64,000 bases of DNA from Shouchella sp047238345 (GCF_047238345.1 NZ_JBDFMQ010000001.1:3100001-3164000); one strand, 5' to 3'; positions 34,559 through 43,509 are shown, counted from the stretch's first letter. Translations and numbers: made by a program. Notes: generated by a model not told the origin, from the sequence alone.

Positions 34559-35371
34559 ATGAAACCACGTTTTTCACTTGCCCATCTGACTGTATTACAC
34601 TATTCACCACCAAAGATGATTGAGTTGGCTGCACGAGCTGGCTTTGATTATGTCAGTTTAAGACCAATTGCATTAGGTACTAAAAACGAACCCGTCTACC
34701 CACTTGCAACAGATCGAACCTTGTTTAACAATACAAAACAAGCCCTTCAATCAACCGGTTTAAAATTGCTTGATATTGAAATGGTTCGAATTTATGAAGG
34801 AGTGGATGTGACGCACTATTTACCTGCGTTTGAAATTGCAGCAGAACTAGGCTGTAACCACGTGTTAACAACTGTTCAAACGACAGATGAGGATTTTGCT
34901 GTTGAAGCTCTGCATACACTATGTGAATTGGCAAAGCCCTTTAATCTAACATTAGATGTTGAATTTATCACTTGGTACGAATTAGGGACGCTCACTCAGG
35001 CAGAATCAGTCATTCGAAAAGTAAATCATGAAAGATGCGGACTCCTTATTGATACGCTTCACTTTCATCGATCACACACCAATTACGATCATCTCGCTTC
35101 TCTACCAAAAGAATGGTTTCATTATGCTCATCTATGTGACACAAGGGGTCCAACACCAACCATAAAAGAAGACCTAATTTATACCGCTCGCGAAGACCGC
35201 CTCTTTCTAGGACAAGGGGACATACCACTCCAGAAAATCATACAATCCTTACCGGACATTCCATACTCCCTCGAAATCCCTAATAAACAGCGTATGCATG
35301 AGCTTGGGGCTGAATTATATGTGAAGCAATGTTTAGAGTCAGCCCATCAACTTTTCAACGAGATCTTGTAA
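34559..35371 (+). CDS. Sugar phosphate isomerase/epimerase-like TIM-barrel protein
   Basis: 270 aa, xylose isomerase-like (AP-endonuclease 2) TIM barrel. Probable metal ligands are Glu in LDVEFITWYE, Asp/His in LIDTLHFHRS and Glu near the end in YSLEIPN. Relatives include hydroxypyruvate isomerase, sugar epimerases and 3-dehydroshikimate dehydratase, so the reaction is not fixed. It is 16 bp behind the TPP enzyme gene, with AGAAGGAGG before its ATG, and the pair ends at a strong terminator. Confidence 0.8.
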   Translation: MKPRFSLAHLTVLHYSPPKMIELAARAGFDYVSLRPIALGTKNEPVYPLATDRTLFNNTKQALQSTGLKLLDIEMVRIYEGVDVTHYLPAFEIAAELGCNHVLTTVQTTDEDFAVEALHTLCELAKPFNLTLDVEFITWYELGTLTQAESVIRKVNHERCGLLIDTLHFHRSHTNYDHLASLPKEWFHYAHLCDTRGPTPTIKEDLIYTAREDRLFLGQGDIPLQKIIQSLPDIPYSLEIPNKQRMHELGAELYVKQCLESAHQLFNEIL

Positions 35372-35374
35372 ACC

Positions 35375-35400
35375 GACTGGTCAACTGACCAGTCTTTTTT
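35375..35400 (+). terminator. Terminator of the TPP-enzyme operon
   Basis: GACTGGTCA pairs with TGACCAGTC (35375-35394), followed by TTTTTT. Confidence 0.88.
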
Positions 35401-35431
35401 ATGCGAAATGTTGGGAAATATCTGTCTTTTG

Positions 35432-35460
35432 TTTTCAATGTGGCTTTTTAACGGTATACT
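35432..35460 (+). promoter_or_regulatory. Sigma-A promoter of rap-phr
   Basis: TTTTCA, 17 bp, TATACT, about 38 bp before the rap ATG. No ComA box is evident. Confidence 0.5.
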
Positions 35461-35497
35461 ATCATAAACCAACCGATCAGGAAGGGAGCTTGACCAC

Positions 35498-36589
35498 ATG
35501 TCACCGTCCGTAGCCGCACCAGAAGTTGGAGCTAAAATTGTTGAATGGTATAGCTGCATTATCACGTACGATCGTGAGCAAGCAATTTTACTAAAACATG
35601 ACGTTCAACGGATGATGAACCGAATGAATCATGATGATAAAGTGATCGCTTATTTTGAGCTCGTTAACTTCCGCCATGAACTCTTTATAGAAGCTGACGG
35701 GGAGCAGAAACAATTTGCTGAACTTGAATTAGCGGAGAAAGCAACAGATGAATACATGCAGTTCATGTACTACTTCATGTATGGCCAAAACGAATTTCAT
35801 AATGGCAGGTATAAATCAGCTGTTCGCTCATATAAAATAGCAGAAAGACTTTTAGAGCAAGTACCTGACCAAATTGAAAAAGCAGAGTTTTATTATCGCT
35901 CAGCGATTAGCTATTACCGCGTTGACCAGTACATCTTTGCCGTTTCCTATTTTGAGCAAGCACTTGAAATTTTCGAGAAAAATTCAGAGTATGAAGAAAT
36001 TGTTCTTAATATCTATATTTTTTTAGGAGGCATTAGCACAGAACTCTATAAGTTTGAAGAAGCGGAGAACGTTTTGCAAAACGCCCTCAGGCATGCAAAA
36101 GCGTATCCAGTGACAAGGGCTTTACTCTTACGCATATTAGGTTTAAATCGTGTGAAACAAAATCAACCAGATCAAGCGATTTACTATTTTGAAGAAGCAT
36201 TAACGATTGATGAACATAAACAATCCGCTATCGGAGCTAAAACGGAATATAACTTAATCAATGTTAAGTTAAAAAAGAAACCTTCTAACAAGAAAAATCA
36301 TGCACAATTAGAAAAAATTGCAGAAAAAGTCGCTTCACTAAAGATGACTGAATATGTAATTCGTTGCGAAGTAAGCTTGGGACTTTATGTTCTAGACGAC
36401 CTTGAACAAGTGAATAAAGGGTTAGAAGAATTAGAGAAACAAGAGCTTTATTTTGAAGCTTCCGAATTAGCTGAGGAAGTTGTAGATGTCTATTCTGAAA
36501 AAGGTGAATTTGAAACTGCACTGCATTACATGAGAATGGCACATCGAATGCGCATTCATCAATCTTGCATAGGAGTTGAACAAGAATGA
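35498..36589 (+). CDS. Rap-family response regulator aspartate phosphatase
   Basis: 363 aa, all-helical. The N-terminal three-helix bundle (about 1-75) and TPR repeats (about 95-350; YYRSAISYYRVDQYIFAVSYFEQALEIF, ALLLRILGLNRVKQNQPDQAIYYFEEAL are typical) match Rap proteins of about 370 aa. Rap proteins dephosphorylate Spo0F or block ComA-like regulators, and are inhibited by a re-imported Phr peptide. The stop codon overlaps the start of a small secreted-peptide gene (ATGA), the classical rap-phr arrangement. The regulator it targets cannot be told from sequence. Confidence 0.9.
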   Translation: MSPSVAAPEVGAKIVEWYSCIITYDREQAILLKHDVQRMMNRMNHDDKVIAYFELVNFRHELFIEADGEQKQFAELELAEKATDEYMQFMYYFMYGQNEFHNGRYKSAVRSYKIAERLLEQVPDQIEKAEFYYRSAISYYRVDQYIFAVSYFEQALEIFEKNSEYEEIVLNIYIFLGGISTELYKFEEAENVLQNALRHAKAYPVTRALLLRILGLNRVKQNQPDQAIYYFEEALTIDEHKQSAIGAKTEYNLINVKLKKKPSNKKNHAQLEKIAEKVASLKMTEYVIRCEVSLGLYVLDDLEQVNKGLEELEKQELYFEASELAEEVVDVYSEKGEFETALHYMRMAHRMRIHQSCIGVEQE

Positions 36590-36756
36590 AAAAGAAACTA
36601 GTAGGTATCATCGCTTTAGGTATGGCAGTATCCATCGGTAGCTTTAATTTAGATGCAATCGAATCAGCAGATAAAGCTGATGGACGCTCTGTTCCAGCTC
36701 ATGACAAAGCTGACGGACGATCCGTTACACCATTAGACAAAGCTGACGGCAGATAA
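36586..36756 (+). CDS. Phr signalling-peptide precursor with three DKADGR repeats
   Basis: 56 aa. It has a charged N-terminus (MKKK), a hydrophobic export core (LVGIIALGMAVSIGSF), then a secreted tail carrying DKADGR three times: at 29-34, 40-45 and 51-56. The first two copies are followed by Ser-Val; the last ends the protein. The start ATG overlaps the rap stop codon, with AGGAG about 10 bases upstream. Phr precursors are usually cut to a 5-6 residue signal with a basic residue; here the likely mature form is KADGR, DKADGR or ADGRSV. Small size hides it from ordinary gene calling. Confidence 0.9.
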   Translation: MKKKLVGIIALGMAVSIGSFNLDAIESADKADGRSVPAHDKADGRSVTPLDKADGR

Positions 36757-36758
36757 AA

Positions 36759-36793
36759 AAAGACGTATCTCTAAATTAGAGATACGTCTTTTC
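36759..36793. terminator. Terminator between phr and the BCCT gene
   Basis: AGACGTATCTCTAA pairs with TTAGAGATACGTCT, with A run to the left and T run to the right, so it can serve both convergent genes. Confidence 0.88.
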
Positions 36794-36814
36794 TTCTGTA
36801 TAGCTGAAACAGTG

Positions 36815-38467
36815 TCACTTCTTCTCGTTCTCTGTATTTCCCTCTTCTTCCTCACCAGCAAAGTCTTGTTCCTCGGGCATGGTTTTATCGAATTCTTCTT
36901 TCATTTCTTCTAGCTCTTGATGAGATTCTTCTTGATATTCTGGGTCCCACTCTCTGTGCTTGCTTTCTAGTTTCAGAATATCGTATTCACTGCTTAACGC
37001 TTTTAAAAGCGAGATACACATTAAGATTACGATAAACACAAATGGGAAAGCGGCAATTAACATAGCCATTTCTAAAGCTTGTAATCCTCCAGATAACAGA
37101 AGTGCTGCAGCGGTTCCTGCCAGAATAAGACCCCAAATCAATTTCACTTTTAAGGTCGGATTTAAACGACCGCCAGATGTCAACATGCCTAGTACAAATG
37201 TGGCAGAGTCTGCTGAAGTAATAAAAAATGAAGAAATTAGTAGAATGGCAATCCCCATTACAACCGGTGCCATTGGATACGATTCTAAAAAGGCAAATAA
37301 AGCTACTTCATTTCCTTGTTCATTCATTAAATTATAAATTTGCCCACCAAGGTCAGCGTCCATTTCCATTCCAGCTACACCAAATATTGAAAACCAAAGT
37401 GCGCTAAATAGAACAGGCACTGCTGTCACACCTAAAACAAATTCACGAATGGTTCGACCGCGCGAGACCCTCGCAATAAATGTCCCTACAAAAGGCGCCC
37501 AACCAATCCACCAAGCCCAATAGAATAACGTCCAAGCATCTAGAAACTCTCGTTCACCCGTAAAGGCATTCATGCCGAGCGTCATACTTGGTAAATTTTG
37601 AACGTAATTCCCTAGGGTTGTTGTGAACGATTCAATCATTTGAATTGATGATCCTAACACAAACACAAATGCCATTAAAGCAATGGCAACAACGATATTT
37701 GTCCAGCTTAGATACCGAATTCCTTTGTCTAACCCAGTAATAGAAGAGATTAAAAATAAAACCGTTACAACAGCAATGACAATTAGATTCACTGTCGTTG
37801 TATTGTCAATTCCTTCAAAACTAAAGCTTAAACCGGCTGTGATTTGGGAAGCCCCAAGTCCAAGTGAAGTGGCGATTCCAAAAACCGTTGCAAATACAGC
37901 CAACACGTCAATACTATGACCAATTCCACCTTGGGCGTGCTTCCCAATTAACGGTGTAAATGCGGAAGAGATTAAAGCAGGTGCTTGATGCCTAAATTTA
38001 AAATAAGCAAGTGTTAGTGCTACAACCGCATACGTAGCCCATGGATGAAACCCCCAGTGAAACAATGTATACATCATGGATTGCTCAGCTGCTTGAATGG
38101 TTTCACCCTCTGCGTTTGGTGGACTATAAAAATGGGTTAACGGTTCAGTGACACCGAAAAACACAAGCCCTACACCCATTCCAGCGGTAAATAAAAACGC
38201 AAACCATGTAAAATAACTATATTCCGGTTTTTCATCGGGTTTCCCAAGCTTAATCTTCCCGAATGGACCAAAGATTAAAAAAATCGCTAAAAGAACAAAA
38301 GCGGTTGTTGCAATTATGTAAACCCAGCCTAGATTTGTAGAAATAAAGCCATCCACTATTCCTAGAACACTTTCAACATTACTCGGAAAGAATACGCCCC
38401 ATAGAATAAAAACACTGGATATCGCCAATGAAACCCAGAAAACTAATGTCAATGAACTTTTCTTCAA
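36815..38467 (-). CDS. BCCT-family glycine betaine/choline transporter
   Basis: 550 aa, 12 predicted TM helices. Signature segments FLFTAGMGVGLVFFGVTEP (sodium and substrate region), FHWGFHPWATYAVVALTLAY and WAWWIGWAPFVGTFIARVSRGRTIREF are intact, giving the aromatic betaine cage. It resembles OpuD. A long, strongly acidic cytoplasmic C-terminus (about 500-550, rich in Glu) may act in osmosensing. Imports compatible solutes in saline or alkaline settings. Single gene. Confidence 0.92.
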   Translation of the reverse strand: MKKSSLTLVFWVSLAISSVFILWGVFFPSNVESVLGIVDGFISTNLGWVYIIATTAFVLLAIFLIFGPFGKIKLGKPDEKPEYSYFTWFAFLFTAGMGVGLVFFGVTEPLTHFYSPPNAEGETIQAAEQSMMYTLFHWGFHPWATYAVVALTLAYFKFRHQAPALISSAFTPLIGKHAQGGIGHSIDVLAVFATVFGIATSLGLGASQITAGLSFSFEGIDNTTTVNLIVIAVVTVLFLISSITGLDKGIRYLSWTNIVVAIALMAFVFVLGSSIQMIESFTTTLGNYVQNLPSMTLGMNAFTGEREFLDAWTLFYWAWWIGWAPFVGTFIARVSRGRTIREFVLGVTAVPVLFSALWFSIFGVAGMEMDADLGGQIYNLMNEQGNEVALFAFLESYPMAPVVMGIAILLISSFFITSADSATFVLGMLTSGGRLNPTLKVKLIWGLILAGTAAALLLSGGLQALEMAMLIAAFPFVFIVILMCISLLKALSSEYDILKLESKHREWDPEYQEESHQELEEMKEEFDKTMPEEQDFAGEEEEGNTENEKK

Positions 38468-38635
38468 CTATACTCCTCCTTAGGTATTTCGCCTTACTGA
38501 ATCGACAAAATCCTTAATAGACTTAGTTACCTTTTCCTCATTTTTCGGAATCTAAACATATTTTTCTGCAATTCCGTCAATTTTAATTTGAAGATCAGAC
38601 GGGAAAGCCCCAAGGTAACCTAAGTGTGCAAACAA

Positions 38636-38666
38636 GAAAAAAGCCTGTCGAATTTCCTCGACAAGC
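38636..38666 (-). terminator. Terminator after the RlmN-family gene
   Basis: On the minus strand GCTTGTCGA pairs with TCGACAGGC (one G-U pair), followed by TTTTTTC. Confidence 0.75.
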
Positions 38667-38682
38667 TTCTTGTTACATCGTT

Positions 38683-39747
38683 TTATCCGACACGTTTCTT
38701 CTCTTGTTTGCTTCGTAGTTGTCCACATGCCGCATCAATATCGGTTCCTTGTTCTAAGCGAACGCCACAGTTAATGCCTTTCTTCTTAAGCGTTTGGAAA
38801 AATTCTTGAATCGCTTCAGGCTCACTACGCTGGTATTGACCATGTTCATCAACTGGGTTATAAGGAATTAGATTCACATATGAAAGGTGACGCTTTTCCC
38901 CGATTAATTCTGCCAATTGAAGGGCTTCTTCCTTATGATCGTTCACATCTTTGATAAGAATGTATTCATACGTAACTCGACGATTGGTTTTATCCAAGTA
39001 GTAGTTTACCGAATCCATTAGCTTCTCAATTGGGAACGCTTTGTTGATTTTCATGATCTTCGAACGTAATTCATTATTTGGTGCGTGAAGCGAAACAGCT
39101 AAATTCACTTGGCTCTTAAGATCTGCAAATTCTTTAATCTTATGAGCAAGACCACTCGTTGAAACAGTGATATGGCGCGCTCCAATGGAAAGACCTTTAT
39201 GGTCTTTTACAATGTCTAAGAAGTCCACTGTATTATCGAAGTTATCAAACGGCTCACCGATGCCCATCACGACAATATGGCTCACGCGCTCTTCATTTTT
39301 CCGTTCATCAAGGAAAAGCTGTACGTTCATAATTTGCTCGACAATTTCTCCACTTGTAAGATCTCGATTCTTTTTCAAAAGCCCGCTCGCACAGAAGCTA
39401 CAGCCAATATTACAGCCTACTTGTGTCGTGACACATACAGAAAATCCGTACTTGTGCGTCATCAAAACAGTCTCAATTAAATTCCCATCATTAAGCTGGA
39501 ATAAAAATTTCACTGTACCATCTTTTGACTCTTGACGGATATGCTCTTTTAGCGAACCGAACACAAAATGCTCTTCTAATAAAGAAACCGTCTCTTGATT
39601 TAAATTCGACATTTCTTTAAAACTTGTTACACGTTTCCTATAAAGCCAGTCCCACACTTGGGTCGCTCTGAATTTTTTATGGCCCTGCTCAACAAACCAG
39701 TTAGATAATTTCTCTATTGTCAGACCATAGATTGATTGCTTTTGCAT
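38683..39747 (-). CDS. RlmN/Cfr-family 23S rRNA adenine methyltransferase
   Basis: Radical SAM enzyme, about 354 aa, methylating A2503 of 23S rRNA (C2, and possibly tRNA). The cluster cysteines are C112, C116 and C119 in GCNIGCSFC; the methyl-carrier Cys341 is in DIDAACGQL; GEPFDNF and the SLHAP motif are RlmN-like. The usual CAST(L)GGLKRN reads CASGLLKKN, and VNLIPYNPV is closer to Cfr-type wording. I start at ATG 39747 (AGAGGGAT site) rather than the open frame's 39873. The gene lacks the usual rsmB-prpC-prkC neighbours, so it is likely a second RlmN-like copy. Confidence 0.85.
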   Translation of the reverse strand: MQKQSIYGLTIEKLSNWFVEQGHKKFRATQVWDWLYRKRVTSFKEMSNLNQETVSLLEEHFVFGSLKEHIRQESKDGTVKFLFQLNDGNLIETVLMTHKYGFSVCVTTQVGCNIGCSFCASGLLKKNRDLTSGEIVEQIMNVQLFLDERKNEERVSHIVVMGIGEPFDNFDNTVDFLDIVKDHKGLSIGARHITVSTSGLAHKIKEFADLKSQVNLAVSLHAPNNELRSKIMKINKAFPIEKLMDSVNYYLDKTNRRVTYEYILIKDVNDHKEEALQLAELIGEKRHLSYVNLIPYNPVDEHGQYQRSEPEAIQEFFQTLKKKGINCGVRLEQGTDIDAACGQLRSKQEKKRVG

Positions 39748-39871
39748 ATGATCCCTCTTTTCTACATTTCTTTTTTCCATATATATGAATCCAAAAACTC
39801 GGTAAATTAAATACGTTCTACAATCCTTTATTCTATCACACTTATCATAAAAAAGAAAAGAAAGATTACAC

Positions 39872-39903
39872 AAAAAATCTTGATGAGGGTCAACTCATCA
39901 AGA
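39872..39903 (-). terminator. Terminator of the FAD/MOSC/2-hydroxyacid dehydrogenase operon
   Basis: On the minus strand TCTTGATGAG pairs with CTCATCAAGA, followed by TTTTTTG. Confidence 0.85.
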
Positions 39904-39931
39904 CCGGTATTCATACACGAGATTGATTCTC

Positions 39932-40873
39932 TTAGATAACAGGGGTTAACGCTTCGCCTTTTTCTAAATAGAAGATGATATTAGTAGCAGCAAGTTTTGC
40001 CATTTCATCCCGTGTTTCAACGGTTGCATTCCCAATATGAGGTGTTAAAACAACGTTTGGTAATAATTTTAATTCGTCATGAATGTGTGGTTCAAACTCA
40101 AAAACATCTAACGCCGCACCTGCGATTTCTTTGTTTTTAAGTGCTTTTACTAATGCTTCTTCGTGCACAACCGGACCTCTTGCAAGGTTTAAGAGCACGG
40201 CTTGCTTTTTCATTTTCTTAAATGTAGTCTCATTAAATAAATGATAGGTCTCATCGGAATAGGCTGTATGTATAGAAAGGACGTCTGCTTCTTCAACTAA
40301 TTGATCAAACGAGCGATACTGAGCCCCAAGCGTATTGTCTTTTTCCGTACGAGCGGTGTAAAGGATATTCATTCCAAACGCTCGCGCTCTCTCTGCAACG
40401 GCTTGACCAATTTTGCCAAAACCTACAATTCCGAGCGTTTTTCCTTTTAATTCTCTCCCTAAGAAAAAGAGCGGGGCCCAGCCATTGAATCCTTCTGTGC
40501 GGCAGAGCTGATCGCCTTCTGGAATTCTCCGCATTAAGCCGAGCATTAAACCTAATGTTAATTCAGCAGTAGCGTCAGTGGATACCTTCGGTGTATTCGT
40601 CACAACAATGCCGTTTTCTTTCGCAGCTTCAAGATCAATGTTATCAAACCCTGCACCATAATTTGCAATAATCTTCAGTTCTGGCGCTGACTCGATCACT
40701 TTTCTTGAAACTTTTGTGGAGAGTGGACAAAGCAATGCCGTTGCGTCTTTTACACCATTTATTAATTCTCCTTCACCAATAACGTTTTCACCATGGTATA
40801 CATGAACAACATAATCCTGTAATACACTGTATCCAATAGCCGGTATTTCACCTGAAATAAATATCCGTGTCAT
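39932..40873 (-). CDS. D-isomer-specific 2-hydroxyacid dehydrogenase
   Basis: 313 aa, NAD(P)-dependent, glyoxylate/hydroxypyruvate reductase-like. The cofactor motif GFGKIGQAVAERARAFG is in the middle; the catalytic triad is visible as Arg in LLNLARGPVV, Glu in DVFEFEP and His in LTPHIGNAT. It is third in a minus-strand operon after a MOSC protein and an FAD dehydrogenase, with gaps of 13-16 bp. It may reduce a 2-oxo acid made by the FAD enzyme; the substrate is unknown. Confidence 0.9.
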   Translation of the reverse strand: MTRIFISGEIPAIGYSVLQDYVVHVYHGENVIGEGELINGVKDATALLCPLSTKVSRKVIESAPELKIIANYGAGFDNIDLEAAKENGIVVTNTPKVSTDATAELTLGLMLGLMRRIPEGDQLCRTEGFNGWAPLFFLGRELKGKTLGIVGFGKIGQAVAERARAFGMNILYTARTEKDNTLGAQYRSFDQLVEEADVLSIHTAYSDETYHLFNETTFKKMKKQAVLLNLARGPVVHEEALVKALKNKEIAGAALDVFEFEPHIHDELKLLPNVVLTPHIGNATVETRDEMAKLAATNIIFYLEKGEALTPVI

Positions 40874-40889
40874 GATGCTCCCTACTCTC

Positions 40890-41543
40890 TCATCGTTGTT
40901 GTTTTAATCGATCAATGCGTTTAGCTAAGCGCCTTTTCCAATCAGCCGCGAGTGGTTCAATAGATGCAATCTCTTCCATTGCAAGCCAATCCTCATTTGC
41001 GAAATACACATGGTTACAAGCAAGGACGGACTTTCTTTGGGCATGCTCTTCAAGTAATTTAATGGATGAGGTCGATGAAATATAGCCTTCTTCGAGCACA
41101 CGAGCTAAATAACCTGTAAATCCTGTTTCAATCGTTCGCTTCAAGAGCGTATCTGCTTGTGTATAGTTGTCAATCGTGCTACAAGGGATTCGCCCTTGAG
41201 TAATTTGAATCACTGCTTCTCCAATTTTATACACATTCCCAATGTATACTTTTTCCTCTAACATATTCGTTACGGTTAAATTCTCTCCAAACGCTGCGTT
41301 TGGAAGTGGACGATGAAGCTCTTTTTCCCACTGTGGATAATGTTCTTGTGGATAAAAACAAACTGCTCGGTCAAGACCGCCATGATTTTTTTTATCCCCA
41401 ACACCATCGCCTTTAAAGCCGTCTTTCGTTAAATAGACACGCTCTACTTGCGTTTTCTTTATTCCAGTCACCAGTGGTTTCTTCATGGACCCTTGTTTTA
41501 ATTCTTGCGGTAAGCCTGTGGACAATGCACTAATCTCCATCAC
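40890..41543 (-). CDS. MOSC domain protein (YiiM-like)
   Basis: 217 aa. MOSC domains carry molybdenum cofactor sulfur chemistry or act in molybdenum-dependent detoxification of N-hydroxylated compounds. Conserved blocks KNHGGLDRAVCFYPQEHY, FGENLTV and the MOSC cysteine in QGRIPCS are present. The C-terminal extension (about 165-217) matches the YiiM 3-alpha region. It lies between an FAD dehydrogenase and a 2-hydroxyacid dehydrogenase. No molybdenum cofactor biosynthesis genes are in the window. Confidence 0.87.
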   Translation of the reverse strand: MMEISALSTGLPQELKQGSMKKPLVTGIKKTQVERVYLTKDGFKGDGVGDKKNHGGLDRAVCFYPQEHYPQWEKELHRPLPNAAFGENLTVTNMLEEKVYIGNVYKIGEAVIQITQGRIPCSTIDNYTQADTLLKRTIETGFTGYLARVLEEGYISSTSSIKLLEEHAQRKSVLACNHVYFANEDWLAMEEIASIEPLAADWKRRLAKRIDRLKQQR

Positions 41544-41556
41544 AATTCAGCCCCTT

Positions 41557-43218
41557 TTATTCTTGAGTTAAGATCGCTTCTGCGGCAACTTTTCCAGTAA
41601 ATAAACACCCTCCTAAAAACGTTCCCTCAAGCGCTCGATAGCCATGAACACCTCCACCGCCAAAACCTGTCGCTTCGCCAACTGCATAAAGTCCTTCTAT
41701 TCGTTCACCTTCTTCACTTAACACTTGAGCCGAATCATTTGTTTGTAGACCTCCTAATGTTTTTCGGCTTAACAGATGGAGTTTCACTGCAATTAACGGA
41801 CCATTTTTTGGATTAAGGATTTCGTGAGGCTTTGCTACACGAACAAGCTTATCCCCAATTGAATGACGTGCATGGCGGATCCCCATAATCTGAGCGTCTT
41901 TAGTAGAAGAATGACGCAAGCCGAGATCTCTTGCGTATATCTGTTGGTAAATATGGTTCTCATCTAGAAAAGGGCCTTCTCCAAGTTGATTCATTTTGTG
42001 AACAAGATTCTGAATGGAGTGTGCCGTAATAAAATCTGCTCCCTTATCAATAAACGTTTGGACGGGAGCTGTAGGTCCTGGTAAAAGGCGCTTCAGCACT
42101 TTTTTCAAACTTTTCTCTGTCAGGTCTGGATTTTGTTCTGACCCTGATAATGCAAACTCTTTTTCAATAATCTTCTTTGTGAGAATAAACCATGAATAGG
42201 AATATCCTGTTTTTTGAATCGCTTCCAATGTGGAGAGCGTATCGTAACCTGGAAAATCTGGCGAGGGAAAGCGATTTCCGTTTGCGTCAAGCCAAATGGA
42301 TGAAGGGCCAGGCAAAATACGAATGCCATGCTTGTCCCATACCGGTTCAACGTTTTGTATCCCCTCTGTATAATGCCACATTCTATCTCGATTGACGAGT
42401 CGTCCTCCAGATTTTTCAGTAATTTCAAGCATTCTTCCATCAACATGAGCAGGAACTCCATGAATCATATTTGTTGGTGGTTGCCCTAACCGACTTGGCC
42501 AGTATTGCCTAATTTGGTCAAGATTCCCGCCAATTCCTCCGCTCGCCACGACGGTTGTTCGAGCAAAAGATTCAAATGGCTCAATTTCCTCACGATTGCT
42601 TGCTTCTCCTCGATTAGCCGTCGATGACCGCAAGATCTGTCCAGCAACCCCTACGATCCTTTTCCCTTCTCGTAAAAGTTGGTCCACACGATGTCGAGGC
42701 GCATAGTGAATCTGCTGCTTTTTTCTATACTGAACGAATTTCTCTAAGAATGGTGCTAGGATACCAGGTCCCGTTCCCCAAACAATGTGAAACCTCGGTA
42801 CCGAATTTCCATGACCTGTGGCAAGACTGCCTCCACGTTCTGCCCAGCCGACAACTGGAAAGAAACGAATTCCTAATGTTTTTAGCCACTGTCTTTTTTC
42901 ATACGTTGCAAATCGCACGTACGCTTCAGCCCATCTCTGGCCCCAATAATCTTCACTTTGCTTCGACCCTAATCGGTCAAATTCAGCCGAACCCAGCCAG
43001 TCCTGCCAAGCCAAGTCGTAAGAATCCCGGATACCTAACCTTCTCTGCTCTGGCGAATTCACGAGAAACAAGCCACCAAATGACCACCATGCTTGTCCAC
43101 CTAACGATGATTCTGGTTCTTGATCAACGACCAAGACCACCTTGCCGCGATCTGCTAATTCGGTTGCCACGACTAAACCGGACAAGCCTGCACCAATTAC
43201 AATTGCATCATAGTTCAT
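41557..43218 (-). CDS. FAD-binding dehydrogenase, fumarate reductase/ketosteroid dehydrogenase type
   Basis: 553 aa, cytoplasmic flavoprotein. The N-terminal dinucleotide fold IVIGAGLSGLVVATELA, the large substrate-capping middle region, and the C-terminal FAD motif GLYAVGEATGFGGGGVHGYRALEG are present. Similar proteins are annotated as FAD-binding dehydrogenase; the reaction is usually alpha,beta-desaturation or the reverse. First gene of a three-gene operon. It has no signal peptide or heme motif, so it is not a flavocytochrome. Confidence 0.87.
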   Translation of the reverse strand: MNYDAIVIGAGLSGLVVATELADRGKVVLVVDQEPESSLGGQAWWSFGGLFLVNSPEQRRLGIRDSYDLAWQDWLGSAEFDRLGSKQSEDYWGQRWAEAYVRFATYEKRQWLKTLGIRFFPVVGWAERGGSLATGHGNSVPRFHIVWGTGPGILAPFLEKFVQYRKKQQIHYAPRHRVDQLLREGKRIVGVAGQILRSSTANRGEASNREEIEPFESFARTTVVASGGIGGNLDQIRQYWPSRLGQPPTNMIHGVPAHVDGRMLEITEKSGGRLVNRDRMWHYTEGIQNVEPVWDKHGIRILPGPSSIWLDANGNRFPSPDFPGYDTLSTLEAIQKTGYSYSWFILTKKIIEKEFALSGSEQNPDLTEKSLKKVLKRLLPGPTAPVQTFIDKGADFITAHSIQNLVHKMNQLGEGPFLDENHIYQQIYARDLGLRHSSTKDAQIMGIRHARHSIGDKLVRVAKPHEILNPKNGPLIAVKLHLLSRKTLGGLQTNDSAQVLSEEGERIEGLYAVGEATGFGGGGVHGYRALEGTFLGGCLFTGKVAAEAILTQE

Positions 43219-43448
43219 CCATCTTCACCTCTCTTCATTCAATACTCCATGACGAAAGAAAACTCCTGTAAAATAAAGCGTGAGTCCATTCCCCATTATT
43301 CCAATTTGATGCGAAAATGACGTACAATCTATGTAATATGGCGAATGCCACAAAAACAATATTGCTGTTTTCATTCGTAAAAATAACTACCACTACTTAT
43401 GATGAAATTCATTGCGTAATGACCTTTTTTCGAAAAATTTAACATATT

Positions 43449-43477
43449 CCCAACAGTTTCGCTTAGTCAAACGTTAT
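43449..43477 (+). promoter_or_regulatory. Candidate ECF-type promoter before the sigma factor gene
   Basis: AAC at 43452-43454 and CGTT at 43472-43475, with 17 bp between the two Cs, resemble the AAC/CGT layout of ECF promoters. It suggests autoregulation. The rest of the 43219-43509 gap holds nothing I recognise. Confidence 0.35.
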
Positions 43478-43509
43478 CTTCATGAAAAACGCTACGAGAG
43501 GAGGCAGCA

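Noticed and set aside
36586..36756. Treating the DKADGR repeats as a CRISPR-like or DNA repeat element
   Set aside because: They are codon-level peptide repeats in an ORF with a signal sequence, coupled to rap; spacing is only about 33 bp with no conserved DNA spacer pattern.
39748..39873. Extended N-terminus of the RlmN-family protein
   Set aside because: No ribosome site, unusual composition, and family alignment begins after residue 42 of the extended frame.
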